A stretch of DNA of 64,000 nt from assembly GCA_030248225.1 (NCBI GenBank), contig JASANE010003394.1, positions 19,530-83,529 of the forward strand. The letters are read 5' to 3'. This DNA comes from Trileptium ribeirensis (lineage: Eukaryota > Nematoda > Enoplea > Enoplida > Thoracostomopsidae). Positions within the stretch are counted from its first letter, which is position 1; each line of letters opens with the position of its first letter. The notes beneath the pieces were generated by a model. The model saw only the letters and a list, made by a program, of their open reading frames with translations, was not told the origin of the DNA and did not search any database. Below, one piece after another: positions 46,942-60,430 of this stretch. The position numbers and the translations under genes are program-made.

Positions 46942-48433
46942 TAAAATAATTTTTAACAATTTAGTGACTAAATATATATAAAGATAGTAGCTCAATAAAA
47001 ATTGCAATAGTTGTATAGTTGTGAATGTATGAATATTAGCCCATGCTAGCGTTACCCACTTTTATCATAATCCCATCGGATTATTTCAAATGTGGTCTTT
47101 TATGGGCGGGTCTAAAATAACCGTAATAGCGATCAAGTACGTCAAATAATTAAAAAATTATCATGGGTCGGCATTTATCTCAAATGTCATTGTTTTGTTT
47201 TGACACGCTACAACATCTCGCAGCCATATATATTTGTAAAACAATTCAGAGTCAAATTGCAAAGATGTGCGATTTTACGAATTAAACAGTATTAATTTTT
47301 TAAGAACAAAACTTTGATTTGAATTGTCAATTTTAAAACCGCGCCGAGACAATTCTTGACATAACCATTTTAAAACTGGTCTGTGTGCCTTTCTATATTG
47401 AACTGTTTTGGTACGTCCGAAGTTCTTCTCTAATTGGTGATATCAGGTTTCTCGGTCACATGTACGCTTAATACTACACGCAATAATACTGCCACTACGC
47501 AATGTCATCCTTTCTTTTCTGGGTTACGCCATGTGTATTTTATTTCTAAAACTTCTGTAAGCGCAAAGTGTTCTGTAAAATTATAAATGGTGAAAAGAGG
47601 TTGTTTTCCTGGGAATCATGTAAAAGTGAGAAATTTATATGCGGTATTACTTTAATATAAATACTTCATTTTCTTGTTTATGTACGTTTCATGTTTCACA
47701 TCAGCTTGAGGAGTTATAATTGATTACTTCACCGGAATCTGTAGCCAAAAATGTAGGAGTCTAATAACTTATCTTTGGCAGTTCAAATTACTGAAATCCT
47801 AGTTTTCCAGTCTGAAGAACTTGGGTTTCATGGATATAAATACCATAATTTTTAAGGTGTTCGATCATAACAATATCATGTATATATTCTTATATTCTAT
47901 ATTTATGTTTGGGTAATCATGTTTCTTTTATTCAACGCAGTAAACTAAACTGGATCCTAGGCTTATTCCGTTGGATCCAGCGCATCAGTTAGCGATTCAG
48001 AACATATCCAAAGCTAAATAGCACTGGTTAAACTTAAATTACCAGACATGAGAAGAAATTCGTTGGGTGTCAGCGGCTGTTATGGTATACGAAGCTACCC
48101 GAATACAGTAGATGCAGTCTAAAATATGGCTTTTATCGACTGGATAACAACGTGTCTGTTTGATTTGAAATTAATGTCAATGGTAATATTTGTTCGTATT
48201 GTCTTAATTATAGATATTCTTATGATAATGGACCGAAAATGTCACATCTAGTTCATCGCTTTACGGAGGTTGATGGCTTATATTTAACCAGCAACAATCA
48301 TTTTGTTGAAGGATCGTAAGGTGTAACTTATATAATGGTAGCCGTCTAGTGTGCACAGATATATGTCGAACATTTATAACTATAGATAACACATCACTGA
48401 GACAAAAATAATATTTCTAAATCTATGCAGCAT
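46942..48433. other. No gene recognised
   Basis: AT-rich, no coding similarity or repeat noted. Confidence 0.45.
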
Positions 48434-49141
48434 TGACATTAAATTGCGTGCATTAACTACAGACTCTTTCGAAGCTGATACACCAATAACATGAAATTGC
48501 AGAAGCTGGCACGCCAGTTGCTCTCTGGTTGTAGATAGCGTCACGCCAATCTACAAATTGGTGCAAATGGCGTGTTACCATCTACAAATTGGTTCAAGCG
48601 ACCTGTCATCATCTACAAATCAGTGCAAATGGCACCCTATCATGTACAAATTGGTTCAAATGACATGCCAATATCTACGAATAGTAACTGGTATTACCAT
48701 TTACAAATCAGGGCCATGTCACTTCAAGTTTTTCCACGAAACTAGTATTTCGCAAAGCGAGAGAAGACGGAGCTAGTACGACTATTCTACGCTTAGCGAC
48801 CAATTTGTTGTCCTGGCTGGACAAGTCGATAGTTTGTAAATGGCAATGCCGTTACCGTTGTGATATTTGCATGTCATTCGTAGCAATTTGTAAACGGTAG
48901 CATGCCACATGCACTAATTCATAGACGATGGAATGCCGCTTGCACCAATTTGTCCAGTTGCACTATTTGGTAGTTGCTGTCATATCAGTTGTATCAATTT
49001 ATAGACGATGGCACACAAATTGGTAGATTGACGTGACGCTGTCTACAACCGGAGAGTAACTGACGTGCATCGCCTGCAATTTGGTGTATTTGGCGTTCCA
49101 GCTTCCGAGGAGTGTGTAGTCAATGCACGAACTTAATGTGA
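48434..49141. mobile_element. Foldback element with internal tandem repeats
   Basis: The left end (TGACATTAAATTGCGTGCAT) and right end (ATGCACGAACTTAATGTG) are inverted repeats. Further inward GGTTGTAGATAGCGTCACGC is mirrored by CGTGACGCTGTCTACAACC. The left half then has about five tandem repeats of around 40-50 bp containing ATCTACAAATTGGTGCAAAT, and the right half carries reverse-oriented relatives (CACCAATTTG, CAATTTATAGACGATGGC). The whole is therefore an imperfect palindrome of about 700 bp. Foldback transposons have this design. No protein is encoded. Confidence 0.7.
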
Positions 49142-51696
49142 ATGATACACTACTGCACAACTAAAATGACTTTTAAATAGTATTAAATGTTATAGCAATA
49201 TTAACACAACAATATAACATTTGCGCATGGGAATGTGACATTTCGTATTTAGACGTGGGAATTGCGCAACGAACGATGTAAAATCAACCTTCCATTTTAA
49301 GCCAAAAATGCCATCAAAGAGACTGCACAAATATCAAAATAAAACTGCATAGCAGTTGTAAACTTACGGATTATTTTTATAAATATTTGACCAAACATTA
49401 TGCTACTTGATACATTTACCAAGTTTGTTCATATCGAAATGCTTTCCGACTTCAACAAAATTACGAATCAACAAAAATAGAATTATATAAAATTTTTAGT
49501 GCTATACCAGATGTAATTTAAGTCGTGTTTCACTTTGATAATATACGTTCGATGTGTAGATATAGTTTAGTTCATATTACCTGACGTCCGATCTCAAAGC
49601 TGTAATGCGAAATTTTGAGTTATCACGTTTTATTTTTTAAATATACATATTTGTCTGAATCTGAATTCTCCGTGATATTGTATCAGGAGAATTTAACAAT
49701 AATTAATCTTCGGTGTAAAATGAAACCACGTCGTCCGATGGTCTTCGAATTATTTAAGGAATGGTAAAACTAAACCGTTGGCATAATCATTGTTTTCCTA
49801 ACTATGGATGACTTTGGGATTAGGAACACATTATAGAAGGAAACTTAACTTTTTATAACAAACTAAATTATATTAAAACCTCATTTACAAGCTATCTGAG
49901 TGGTCGGCTGGCTATATTACAAATTTTTTGTGGCTTTATAGTCAGCTGTGCGTTCAAAGTTTTGTACGCACGATAGTCTTTTAGTGTTTTAACTCATTAA
50001 GATTTATCGAAGCCGTTTGAAATAACCGTTCGTGCAATGGTTTTGAACCTCCCGTAATGTATAATATAAATATCACTTATATATAAACAAACACAACTGT
50101 ACAGGGGAGCAGTGTGGCAACAAAATTGTGATCCCGCTAGAGGAAAATTGGACCGTCTCTTTTTTGACGAAAATTCCGGTGGAGCGGCCCCCACGTCCCG
50201 TGATGCTACGACCCTGCAGTGCTGCACCACGTCCGCACTGATAAATTGCACAGTTTTTTGTCTTAGAGCCAACGTCGCTTCATTGTGTTTAAAATTTCTG
50301 GTCACAGCTCGCCCTATCAACATCAAAAATAAAACAAACTTCCAAACTATTAAATATCAACATTTACAAACTACGCGTTGACTATGTATAACCATTCACG
50401 CAACTTTATTGCACAACAAAGATATCAGGTTGGACATTGCTTATAAGTTTCTTTTGCTTAGCAACGGAGCTGGAACCTATATATTGATTATTTTTATGTT
50501 TGCGTTTTATCGCAGCAATGCAAAAACTGAAAAGGTAAATTGCTAGTGCTATCGTATGAATTATCCGCTCAAAGACGTAAATGGTTTTCAATACTACTGC
50601 CGACAAATATAATTGTCGAATTAGAAGGATCAGTAATTCTGTTGTAATGCCGAGTTTTGTTGTTGCTCGATTGCTGACGTCATGTTGTTGGACTGAGGCG
50701 CCCGCGGTTGTTCGCCTTCAAACGATTCATATTCAACTGTCGATTCCAAAACTAGTCTCTGAAATTGACCAAATATTTCCATGTGCAATAGTGAAACACC
50801 AAAGTAGACAGTCTATTTGAGCCGCCGGGTTTTTATCGCTTGAACTTTTTAATAGAAATTAAGTAATTAATGTGAGACAAATTTGAATCCAGTAAAATTT
50901 CAACCTCTGTGTAGCGCTGAGCAACGTTATCTACTATAATATGTGAAAAATTGAAAGAGCAAAACCGAAAAGGTCTACGCAGCGGAGAAATGGCAATCAT
51001 CCATATATACAATTCATTTATATACAATGCACGATAACCAATGTCTACTGTAATACTATGTTTTTACGCCTGGGCTGTTTATCAAACGCGTCACCTAGCT
51101 AAAGCTTAAAAATTTTTCTGATCGCTCAGTTTTAGTGTATAGCATTTAGATTCCCGCGTAAATCCCCATTTTCATTTGAAGGATCGCATTAAGGAGCACA
51201 CTTCTCATGCGTTCCCAAAATATATTTCCAATTAAAACTAGCGACGTGTGTGAAGTTTTCGATTAGCGAAGCTGTATTCACGACACTATCAAAAGGTCAT
51301 TGCAGCGCCATATTTTTTAAAAATGAAATCTCAGGCTCAAATTTACCGTAAAACCCATCAAAATTCAACTCTCTGAAATTAAATATATACCCTGAGAAAA
51401 TTTAAATTATTGTTTCAGCTTAACACATAAGTTAGTGTGCGATTAGATCCCTTCCAATCTTTCCGGATAGCCGAAGAACCATATGATGATCAGATGAATC
51501 GAGAACTGCAAATATAAAAACCTATGCACATATTTATGTTAAGCATTTTGCTGCTTCGATTGTATCCTGTTTCTCGGGCTTGTGTATTCCAAGAAATATA
51601 TCGTGTTTTTTGTTCATGTGACTGGATACAGCAAGTTAAGATGTCACATATCTCTAGGAATTTCAGTCAATTTCAGTCGATGATACGTGACTTAAT
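49142..51696. other. No gene recognised; possible 3' UTR of the SLC18-like gene at the right edge
   Basis: Frames at 49997-50326 (-) and 50112-50381 (+) overlap and are unrecognised. A CRE palindrome (TGACGTCA) lies at 50675 in a slightly GC-richer patch. Nothing is firm. Confidence 0.35.
50675..50682. promoter_or_regulatory. CRE palindrome TGACGTCA
   Basis: Exact 8-bp consensus for CREB/ATF binding. One occurrence with no identified promoter nearby, so function is uncertain. Confidence 0.2.
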
Positions 51697-51777
51697 TCAG
51701 ACCTCTTTTAATTGCGTTTCTAAAATAGAAATTTTGCTAAATTTTAAAACAGTTTTCATTGGATGGCTGATATGCAT
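51697..51777 (-). CDS. SLC18-like gene, possible last exon
   Basis: Candidate 3'-terminal exon, 300 bp after the firm exon at 52078. The acceptor TTGTATTTTTCAG is good and phase 0 matches the preceding exon. It would add 26 residues (from MHISHPMKTVLKF) before a TGA at 51697. The cytosolic tails of vesicular amine and acetylcholine transporters are poorly conserved, so similarity cannot confirm it. A second acceptor-like site (TATATTTGCAG at 51506) opens a competing short frame. Confidence 0.35.
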   Translation of the reverse strand: MHISHPMKTVLKFSKISILETQLKEV

Positions 51778-52077
51778 CTGAAAAATACAATTTTCTGCCG
51801 CGAAACCTGTTTGTAACCTGTCATGACAGTATTACTAAAATGTAAGCATACACTAATATTGGTAACTGCTACATGACCAATATAGCTGCAAATCCGGAAG
51901 TGACAAAAATTATTGCAATCAGTCTAGTTTTAAACGCATAAGATCTCTTGAGGAGTTTCTTATATACCGGTATTTGCCGTCAATCAGCTTTTTTAACTTA
52001 GAGTGATTAAGATGTTACGTTTCTGAATATCATATTCGTCGTTAGTTTAGCAGTTTACAGTTTACAAGGCAACTTAC

Positions 52078-52168
52078 ATCTTTTTCTGTGGCAATTTGTG
52101 GAGGATTGCGAAAAATGTACAACAATGGAGCATAAACGAAACTAATTATGCCAATGATGTACAGCATC
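52078..52168 (-). CDS. SLC18-like vesicular transporter, exon encoding the last membrane helix
   Basis: A 91-bp exon bounded by an acceptor (TTTTTACTTTAG) and donor (GTAAGT). It encodes MLYIIGIISFVYAPLLYIF, then RNPP, matching transmembrane helix 12 and the conserved (R/N)-(S/N)-PP end of vesicular monoamine/acetylcholine transporters. It joins the previous exon within a Trp codon (TG|G) and leaves phase 0. Confidence 0.85.
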
Positions 52169-53693
52169 CTAAAGTAAAAAGAAAAATAGAATTTTGAAAA
52201 CTGTATATTAATTCTTGTTAGTTAAGCAAATTATCAGCTAATGTTTTGATTAATATTTGATTCCGGTGTTTTAAAGCTTTATTAAATTCACCTAGTGCTT
52301 GATGGCTGCAGTTGTATCACACAATCAACCAACTGCAAAGTTTACCGAACCTTATATCAATAGTATATCATGATAATAGCATGATTTAGGTATGACAACA
52401 AATGAAGTTTAAAGTGGCGTCCTAATATTTGAAGTCTTCACTGTTTCCATATTCTTTGATATTTAATCACAACTTTCTTAAAACCATGCAATGGAACATT
52501 TTTCTTGCCACTAAGGACTAAAATAAGCTCCCTGCATGCAAATTAAAATATTCCTGTATTCACAGCAAGATTTTCCTAGTAGGAAAGAAAATTAACATAT
52601 AATTATTCAGTATTAATATATTTTACGATATATTTACGTAGTTTTTTCAATTTAAAACATAAGAATAATTTCCTGAACAAGCGTTTTGTGCAAAAGGATT
52701 GAACGGAACTAGCAAAGTTTCCTTAGACTGTGCTTTGTGGGGAAACGTTTAAATTATTTTTTACATGTTTGTGTCACTCATAACTCATCTCAGGGTGGAA
52801 GTTTTGTTTCATAGCAAACCTTATGACCTTGTGCCCTATAGCAGAATGCTAACAGCTCCAACCCTATATTCGCTATCAAAATGGCAAAAAAACTGCTTTT
52901 TAGGGTTTGCTTGCCATATCTGGCCTTGCGGACACTAGGATTTCATATCTCACTATGCACTAAAAATATTTTAAAAATAAAAAATTAGCTTGAAAAGCTG
53001 GGAGGGTATGAAAAAGTGGGTCGTAAACATTGAGAACTCGGAGTTTAGTCGGTCGAAAACCTGGGGGCCTGGATGTGATGGTCAAAGAGCACGGGTCGGG
53101 TGGCTCGTGCTTTCGAACTATTTGATGGGTAGAAAATTTACGAGTGGTAACCGCGAAAACGACCGCGACGTACCGCCGGCGATAGCAAAGGGAAAGTTGA
53201 AAAATGTCACGCTCTTCAACAAAGTCGACTGTCATCGACTATTGGGGAATGGGTATCAACAATAGTCTATATATAGGTGTGTGGGAACGCTGAATACGAT
53301 GGTTTGGTTATCTAGAGCACAGTACAAATATTGCATGCTGTTCAACGGTGTTTAATGGTTTTAGCGTCGTAAACCCTGTATGCTGAATATAGACCGTCTT
53401 CAGTTGCTAGGTTATGTATTGCGTGCAGGGCATCAAGAATGGTTTATAAAATTGGTTTTTCGGTACGCGGAGTACGATTATTTAATTATATAGCACCCAG
53501 CGTGAATATTTTATGACTTTTCGGTGGTTTTCGATGGGTTTAGGGTCAACGAAGCTGATTTTCAGAATATAGTTTGTCTTCAGTTTGATTTATAACTATA
53601 TTGCTGTCAGTGCATTCAGAACAGCATATCACATCCGTAATTATTCGTTCGCTTCGTAAGGTTCCTGAAGGAACCGAGTAATAGCTGTTAGAT

Positions 53694-53747
53694 GGCGTAG
53701 TGCCTAAAGCACAAGGCTCGAACCCAAACAATCAAGGTTCAATCTGC
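53694..53747 (+). repeat. tRNA-like A and B boxes, probable SINE remnant
   Basis: TGGCGTAGTGC (53694) fits the pol III A box and GGTTCAATCTG (53737) resembles a B box, 43 bp apart. No tRNA cloverleaf is evident. It lies in an intron of the SLC18-like gene. Confidence 0.35.
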
Positions 53748-54013
53748 GGTAAAAGTTTTTTCAACATTAAGAAATGCGCATTAATCCATGCGGGAAAGAT
53801 TTAAAGCTTCAATGTCACTATTTCTGATCTTTGTTTTAATTATTATATATCTAAATATAATGGATAAATATACAGATAGATATTTTTAGATATTATATTA
53901 TATATAAACATGTAAATCTTGTGTCAAGAAATACCATTCGCTAAATATTGCGGCCGAGACTTTTCCAATCTTAATTAATTAAAGTTCAAATGGAAATAGC
54001 AAGATCTTCTTAC

Positions 54014-54059
54014 CATTTAAATCCAAGATAGCTCACTAATGGCGCTCCACAGTACGGAC
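54014..54059 (-). CDS. SLC18-like vesicular transporter, 46-bp exon
   Basis: A very short exon between TTCATTTTAG and GTAAGAAG. It encodes PYCGAPLVSYLGFKW between helices 11 and 12, equivalent to the GPSxGGxIVxxxGFPW segment of VMAT and VAChT. Phase agrees on both sides (a split Gly codon upstream and a split Trp codon downstream). Confidence 0.85.
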
Positions 54060-55496
54060 CTAAAATGAATTTAATTACTAGCAATCAGCTATATATTCAT
54101 TGTTACTATATAGTTTGACTTATAAACTGAAGTTCAATTTAACGTTGTTCCATTTGCTTCACGGATTTGTAAGTCTGTCAGTTCCAAATGTGGCGGCATC
54201 CGTTTGATACGCGCACTGCTTTGAAGTAAAAGATACTGAAATCTTACCGTTACTGAGAACCAGGGTTAAAATTTTGCTATTTGTATTTATTACTGTATAT
54301 ATCATAAGTGCCGATAAGAGCCGGTAGCGGGCATTAGCCACTCCCAAGGGATATACCCCTCTAAAGCCAAATATTCCCCTGAAGGCTCGGTATAACGTTC
54401 CTTCCACTGAAACACAGAAAGAAAATTGGCAAAAATTACACAAATAAGCAACAATTGATGAAAATTTCACCAAACATGGGGCAAAATTTGGAAAACAAAA
54501 ATCAACCCCTCCCACCAAGACAAATCTATATGTCCACCCCTTGGCCGCAGACTTCTACACCTATGGTATACATATATGTATTGCTTTTAGGAATATACGT
54601 GATAACATTATGAAAACAGCAGCGACGTGACTGTAAGCTTCACTATTAGTAAACCCCACCTTGCATATAACCGCCCAAACTGAGTATAGCATTGCATGTA
54701 CCTGTGAAGGCTGAGCAATCCCTTATGTTAAAACTTAATTACTATGCATTTCAAACATTTAGTTAGACAAATTTTAAATTGAAACCTTCAAAAGTTTCAA
54801 AAAACCCGGAATTTGGAATGTTCTGAATAATCTTGAAAATTGGAAGGTTTCAATAAAGCTGATGTCTTGAAAATTTTCGAGGACACTGTGTAGGGTCAAT
54901 AGACTTAAGATTTATGCTCTGGCTAAAAATGGTGATTACTGTAAGATTTAGGCCTCATGTTGGGCATATATACGATTTAGGCTTAACCTTAATTTTAATA
55001 ATTAATAGCCTAAGAGTTAGATAAAGTGTAATGCTTTGAATTATGTATAGGTTGAGTTTAATCAAACGCTACTTACGACGCTAAGTCTTAGTTTAAATGT
55101 AATATTACTGCAATGTTTCAGCGCATGCTTAGTCTATGATATAGGCTTAGGTTAAGGTCGAAACTTGGCAGAACTTTTCAGCTGGGTGATGGCGGCCAAG
55201 ATGCTGTGAAATTCATGGGTTTTCAATGGTAATTTGATCAAATTTCAAGGGTCATTACTGATATTTTTTGTTAAAAAAATTTCAAGGAAATACTTGAAAA
55301 ATGCATTTTCGCAACGCGGTACTAAAACTACTGTTAACTAAAATAAACCAGTACTCAGTCTTGCAAACCACTCACAAACATGACGCAGCCAAATCAGAAT
55401 AAAATTTAGAGTCCATCCACACCGCTTGGTATGAAGAAGTCATCGTACAATTACATATCAGGGGCTATTATAAAACCTCAAACAAACAAACAAACC

Positions 55497-55551
55497 TGGC
55501 AGGACAAGGTGGTTATACATATTATATTAGCGTAATCAACTTGTCCTGCCA
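55497..55551. other. Perfect 12-bp inverted repeat (hairpin)
   Basis: TGGCAGGACAAG at 55497 and CTTGTCCTGCCA at 55540 form a perfect 12-bp stem with a 31-base loop, preceded by CAAACAAACAAACAAAC. It lies within an intron of the SLC18-like gene. It may be the remains of a very small MITE. Confidence 0.55.
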
Positions 55552-56670
55552 TTTTTTTCTGGTTTCACTTAGTATAGTACTATTAATATTTTTTCCAATG
55601 TTTCATAGCACTATGGACAGTCTTTGGTATGAATCGGGCCGCTGCATATTGTTGTGTCGGTTTCATAGTGACTAGTCGGGAAACAGCATGCTATCTCTAA
55701 GTATATTTTGCAAAGAAATTTTGTGGCAAACTTAAACTGTTAAGATGGGCTGACCACTAAAACGATGCGAAGCGCAGAAATTTTTTGCAAGGTTTTATCA
55801 AAATCTCTTAACAAAAACACACACATTGACCTGCCTTCAGACACAAATTCAAGGGTTTTCAAGGGGTTTAGTCAAATTCAAATTCCACCGTTCCTATTCT
55901 AAAATTAATGATTCGTTACTCACCAGTTCGGATTTTCCAATTTGTCGTTTTCCAGTTTTCATAACACACAGGTTTGCGATGTTCAAAATTTTATGTTTTC
56001 CAGGCCTCAAACGGTTTAGGCTCCAAAGTATTTTGGTTTTCTTTCGTTTTCCTCAGAATTAAAAAAATCGTTCTTATTACGTTAGCAATCATAGGTAGCG
56101 ATGGCGTAGGAACCGTTACCCCCAAGGGGTCGTCTCCTCCCCTTCGTTAAGCGAAATTTTAGCAATGATCAACAAATTATCGTTTTCATGTGTTTTTCAT
56201 TTCATATACATATAATATTTGGGTTGTTATAGACATTTGAATGATATATCGCCTATATAAAACATTATATATAGCTTTACCAAACCCCTAGAGGGTACGA
56301 CCAATTTTCTTTTTCAGAAATACGCAAATTCGTATGTGCAACCCGGTTCTTTTACAATTCAGAACGAAACACGCCTAAATTGGGCAGTCTTATTGAGTTC
56401 ACTGAGTTGTATTTCTCACATTTACCTTTATCCTTTTACAAAAAGGCATAGTAGGTGATGTTTTTGGCCAGAAATATTTTGTTTCGCGCTATATCATATC
56501 ATGACTACCCAACACTGCTAGTCATGTAGTGTAGTCTTTGTATGAAATATATATACATTGGTCAATACATTACTGGCACGCATTGATCTCGATTTAGGAG
56601 CCAAATGTATTGTTTATGATAATATGTTTTAGTGTCGAAGTTCTTTACAATTAATCCTAAAGCAACGTAC

Positions 56671-56790
56671 CGATAGCAAAAGCCAAACAAAATGCCGCGT
56701 CTGCAATGGCATATATGCTACCATATGCACCCGCATGTCGCAAATCAACCAGGTATCCCATTTGAGGAAACATCGAAGCATCAATCATAC
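56671..56790 (-). CDS. SLC18-like vesicular transporter, exon for helices 10-11
   Basis: A 120-bp exon with acceptor TATTCTTTAG and donor GTACGT. It encodes [19 protein letters not shown] and then [19 protein letters not shown], the most conserved signature of VMAT and VAChT. The acidic residues corresponding to those required for transport in rat VMAT2 helices 10 and 11 (Asp in GM(V/I)D and Asp in AIAD) are both retained. These proteins exchange vesicular protons for monoamines or acetylcholine. Which substrate this one carries cannot be judged from this part. Confidence 0.93.
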
Positions 56791-58780
56791 CTAAAGAATA
56801 TTGAACGTTAGTTTTGAAGCAACATTTGCGTTAAAACAGCTAAAATCATTACTTTTTGCCATATATTAGATATTAATATATGACACATAATAAGCTCGGC
56901 AAAAACTCGGTCTTTCATCCGGGATCACGATCTGAATGTGTACTCAAATGCTAACATTTGGCCTACTCGGTGGAAAGAATGGATAGTTATATAAGAATCA
57001 TAAATAGATTGTGGTAATTACTAATTGGAATGAAACGAATATGGGACAATTACAAATTATGATTTGATTAAAAATTAGGAAATTTAATAATTTAGGTACT
57101 GTTTCGAAGATTAAAAAAAATTAAATAATTTTTAATTGGAATATTTTATAGCGAAACACGCGGCTCAAGTCTAAAATGACGAACGTAACGAAAATTTTCC
57201 ATAAAGTGCGTTTAAGGCTACATGCACACAATATCATTTATATGTATATATATTCGGAAATTTCCGTTGTGCTTTGTAATTCTGTAGTAAGCTGACTAAG
57301 TTGATATTGATTTTTCAGAGTATTGCTGTGGACACATTGTTGATTCTCCACCCTTTCGCGTTTCTCCGGTGACTGAGAGAGCGGAAGCACTTTTGACAAA
57401 AACCAATCCAAATCTTATTGTTGTCGCTTGCCTTCGGAACGTGTATACTAAGCTGCTCAAATTTTCACAGTGCATGTAACATTTGTATATTGTTGATATC
57501 AGTGCAATTCAATACCTTAATACTCAATAAAAGACACATTTCTTTTGGGTCGAAAACGTATAGAAGTTGATTTGGTTCTTTTCCATTATCCCTCAGACCG
57601 AATTTGGTCAATTTTGAAGATACAGAGTTGATTTTAGTACCAATCGATTCCTTAGGGTTACTTGGGCCCTCATAACTTTATAATGGTGGCGCAGAATTAA
57701 TAAAGTACACACCAGTAGATTTCTCTTATCAAGCCGAGTTGAAAGGTGCACAATATGAGCATATTCAGAAGAAAAAATTTTTGGGTTCCCAAGGGGGGGC
57801 CATTGGGACTTCAACAAATCGAAAAAAATTTTGCAGGGATGTGGGCAAAATGAGTATTTTCTGAACAGCCTCATCGAGCTGAATCGATTGATACATAACA
57901 AGCTCTGCAATCTTCAAAATTGACCAAATTCGGGCTGGGTCGGCACAATGGCAAAGAACCGTTCATTTTTGGGCAGATAACTTTGAGATGACTTACCAAT
58001 CTATTTCATTATATGTTAAGCATTGGACGTTTATCTCGACAAGCTTTATAACACTAAAACTGTGCACTATAAAACATTTCACAGTTAGTGATATATTTTC
58101 GAAGACCAGTTCGTGATTTTGCCCGTAAGCGTGTGAATTAGCCTGGAAGATTTTCGACAGTCTGTGATGGAATATTATAATCCACACAGCCAACCTTGTT
58201 GTTCAAAGACTCATTGAACAAGAAATAAATCATGGCAGTTATTTAATAATAAAAATTGAAACAAAACTTTAAAAAATTTCCACATTTTGCATTATGTAGT
58301 ACAGATATTAGCTGGAGTGCTCAAACTAAGATACATCATCCTGGTGTCATTTTTACGCTCTTCAAAGAATTCTGTCAATATATAGCCAAAACTATGTTAC
58401 CAATCGAATATTCCACATCGGCATTATCAAATTTAAAGATGTAATTTGAAAAGTATTGAGTTCATAAGAAAGTATTGCCTGCTTGTAAAATCAAAATCTG
58501 CGTCATATCTATGCTACACCCCTTCGTCAGAACGCTTTCCTTAATATGCAAAAGTTACGATGGCTGCTATTGTGTATAATCGCATACAGTCACGTGACAG
58601 CACAAAGCCCGGAAAACACCCAACACGTTTACAAAATTTGTCACTAAAATATTCCACATGTTATTTAAAGCAAAACAGTCGAATCGGGCGTCACATGGTT
58701 AACATAAGTAGGTTAGCAATACATAATATTCTCCCGGAAACCTGCTTTTTTATTTGCTACTGGCTGATATTGCTTGTCTA

Positions 58781-59072
58781 CACTGTGAAAACGCTGAGTC
58801 AAATTTTGACTACTGAGTCGGTGCTTTCTTAATCTTAAGTTTGAGTTAACGATGACTAAATTTCTGTCAAATTTTGACTCAACTGGAGCCACGTTTGACT
58901 CCAATTGACTCAAGTTTTGGCACAAAAGTTGGGCCTTTTTAACCCTAACCTTGAGTAAGACTGACTCAATTAGAGTTTAAGGTTTGACTCAAATTGAGCC
59001 AAAGTTTGTCTCAGCCTTGGGTTTAAAAGGACTGGCTTAACACTTTTAATCTTACTCAACGCTTTTGTAGTG
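58781..59072. mobile_element. Tc1/mariner-type MITE (292 bp) next to a splice donor
   Basis: The ends CACTGTGAAAACGCTGAGT and ACTCAACGCTTTTGTAGTG are inverted repeats flanked by TA dinucleotides (58779, 59073), as for Tc1/mariner insertions. The interior is built from repeats of TTGACTCAA(A/T)TTGA-like words on both strands. On the gene's strand it begins 26 bases after the donor of the exon at 59099. Confidence 0.8.
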
Positions 59073-59098
59073 TATCGGATGACTGCGTGGCACCTTAC

Positions 59099-59162
59099 CT
59101 ATGGCAAATCCTAGAAATCCGTTGGGGGCAATTAACCCATATACACTTCTTGCCGTTGGGAT
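59099..59162 (-). CDS. SLC18-like vesicular transporter, 64-bp exon
   Basis: Encodes IPTARSVYGLIAPNGFLGFAI, equivalent to the P-x-A-x-x-(I/V)-(Y/F)-G-L-I-(A/G)-P-N segment before helix 10 in VMAT and VAChT. Acceptor TTTCCAG, donor GTAAGG; it splits a Gly codon with the next exon. Confidence 0.9.
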
Positions 59163-60224
59163 CTGGAAATTATAAAACGTGCAATTATATAGTGATTGTA
59201 AAATTATTATATCAATCTGCTTGCTTCATTGTACGATTATACATTGTGCTTACTTATTTCAGCAAGAAATGTGCATTCTCAACAGCTTACAGCTGGATTT
59301 TTTGTCTGTGCCGTATGATACTTTATAGAATACATGTACAAATAAATTTATCATTTGTAATATTTATTCAATATAATTTCGTATTGCTGAGTTACTATTT
59401 GCAGTTCTCTCACAGGGTTTTAACTCTTTATATCTAAAAATAGTAGACACCATATACTTAATGGAGCGATGGCCTAAATTTTGATTAACCCTCTGCCCAA
59501 TGGATTAATGTTGACTTCGGTACAAAATGTTGAACAAACTTTTGTAAAACAGCGGATTGGACCTGAATATTTTGGGTGACAGCGGCGTACACTAGCGACT
59601 ACGGTATTTGAGAGGTGTTTACTCGGATACAAGGAACCTAATAATGCAGGTGTAAACGCACCCACCTCCAAACAAACTCTATTAGTATATCACTTCATAA
59701 TATACGCCGTACCAAATGTGCTAGACTATGCAGGAAATTATGATAAATATCGAGACAGAGCCTCTCAGCCTTTGATACTTTTTGGCCATATCTTAGGATT
59801 CGGTTACCGGATCCCGCTAAACGTAGCACCATTCGATTCAGGATTCAGCTGGCTGCGTCGCGTCGTATGGTGGTTAAAAATCCAATTCTTACGAAAAAAA
59901 TTTATGGGTTACGAAAAAATCGAAAAAACCTTAAATTTTAAGAATTAAATTTTTTGCTTGAAATGATCAGGAGAGGTCTCGAGGATTACAAAAATACCAA
60001 AATTTCCAGAATCTGACTATTTTTGGGCAAGTGCGGGCTGGGGGGATAATGGAAAAGAACCATTAATTTAATGCATCAGCTTTTGCAAGGCCAAAGTAAT
60101 AAAATAAACGTTGATAACTGTATGACTAAATCGCCCTACCCTTGGAGTGAAAAAACGCCTCCGCACTGAGTCCCCCACAGTAAAAAATTTAAAATTGCGG
60201 TTTTCAAGCGAATTATACATGCTC

Positions 60225-60430
60225 AACTCTCAAGGTTCGAGGCCCCGGGTGGGTGTAACAGTGGTCCTCGGGGGAGGGGGTCGGGCTTCCGCCTCTGCAG
60301 GTGTGGTCAGCCGGTCTGCGCATGAAGACTGCGTGAGAGTCTTAAAATGAAGGTCGAAGGCCTGGTCCGACAACGTACCAGCACAAAGTGGTCGAAAGCC
60401 GCTACCGGCAGCAGGTCGGTTTTGTGCTTG
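60225..60430 (+). repeat. GC-rich SINE-like segment with a B-box match
   Basis: AGGTTCGAGGCCCC at about 60233 matches the pol III B box, in a GC-rich block unlike its surroundings. No clear A box precedes it. Tentative tRNA-derived repeat within an SLC18-like gene intron. Confidence 0.25.

Noticed and set aside
49997..50381. Overlapping frames on both strands near 50.1-50.3 kb as a gene
   Set aside because: No recognised motif, no splice signals in agreement, and both strands are equally open.
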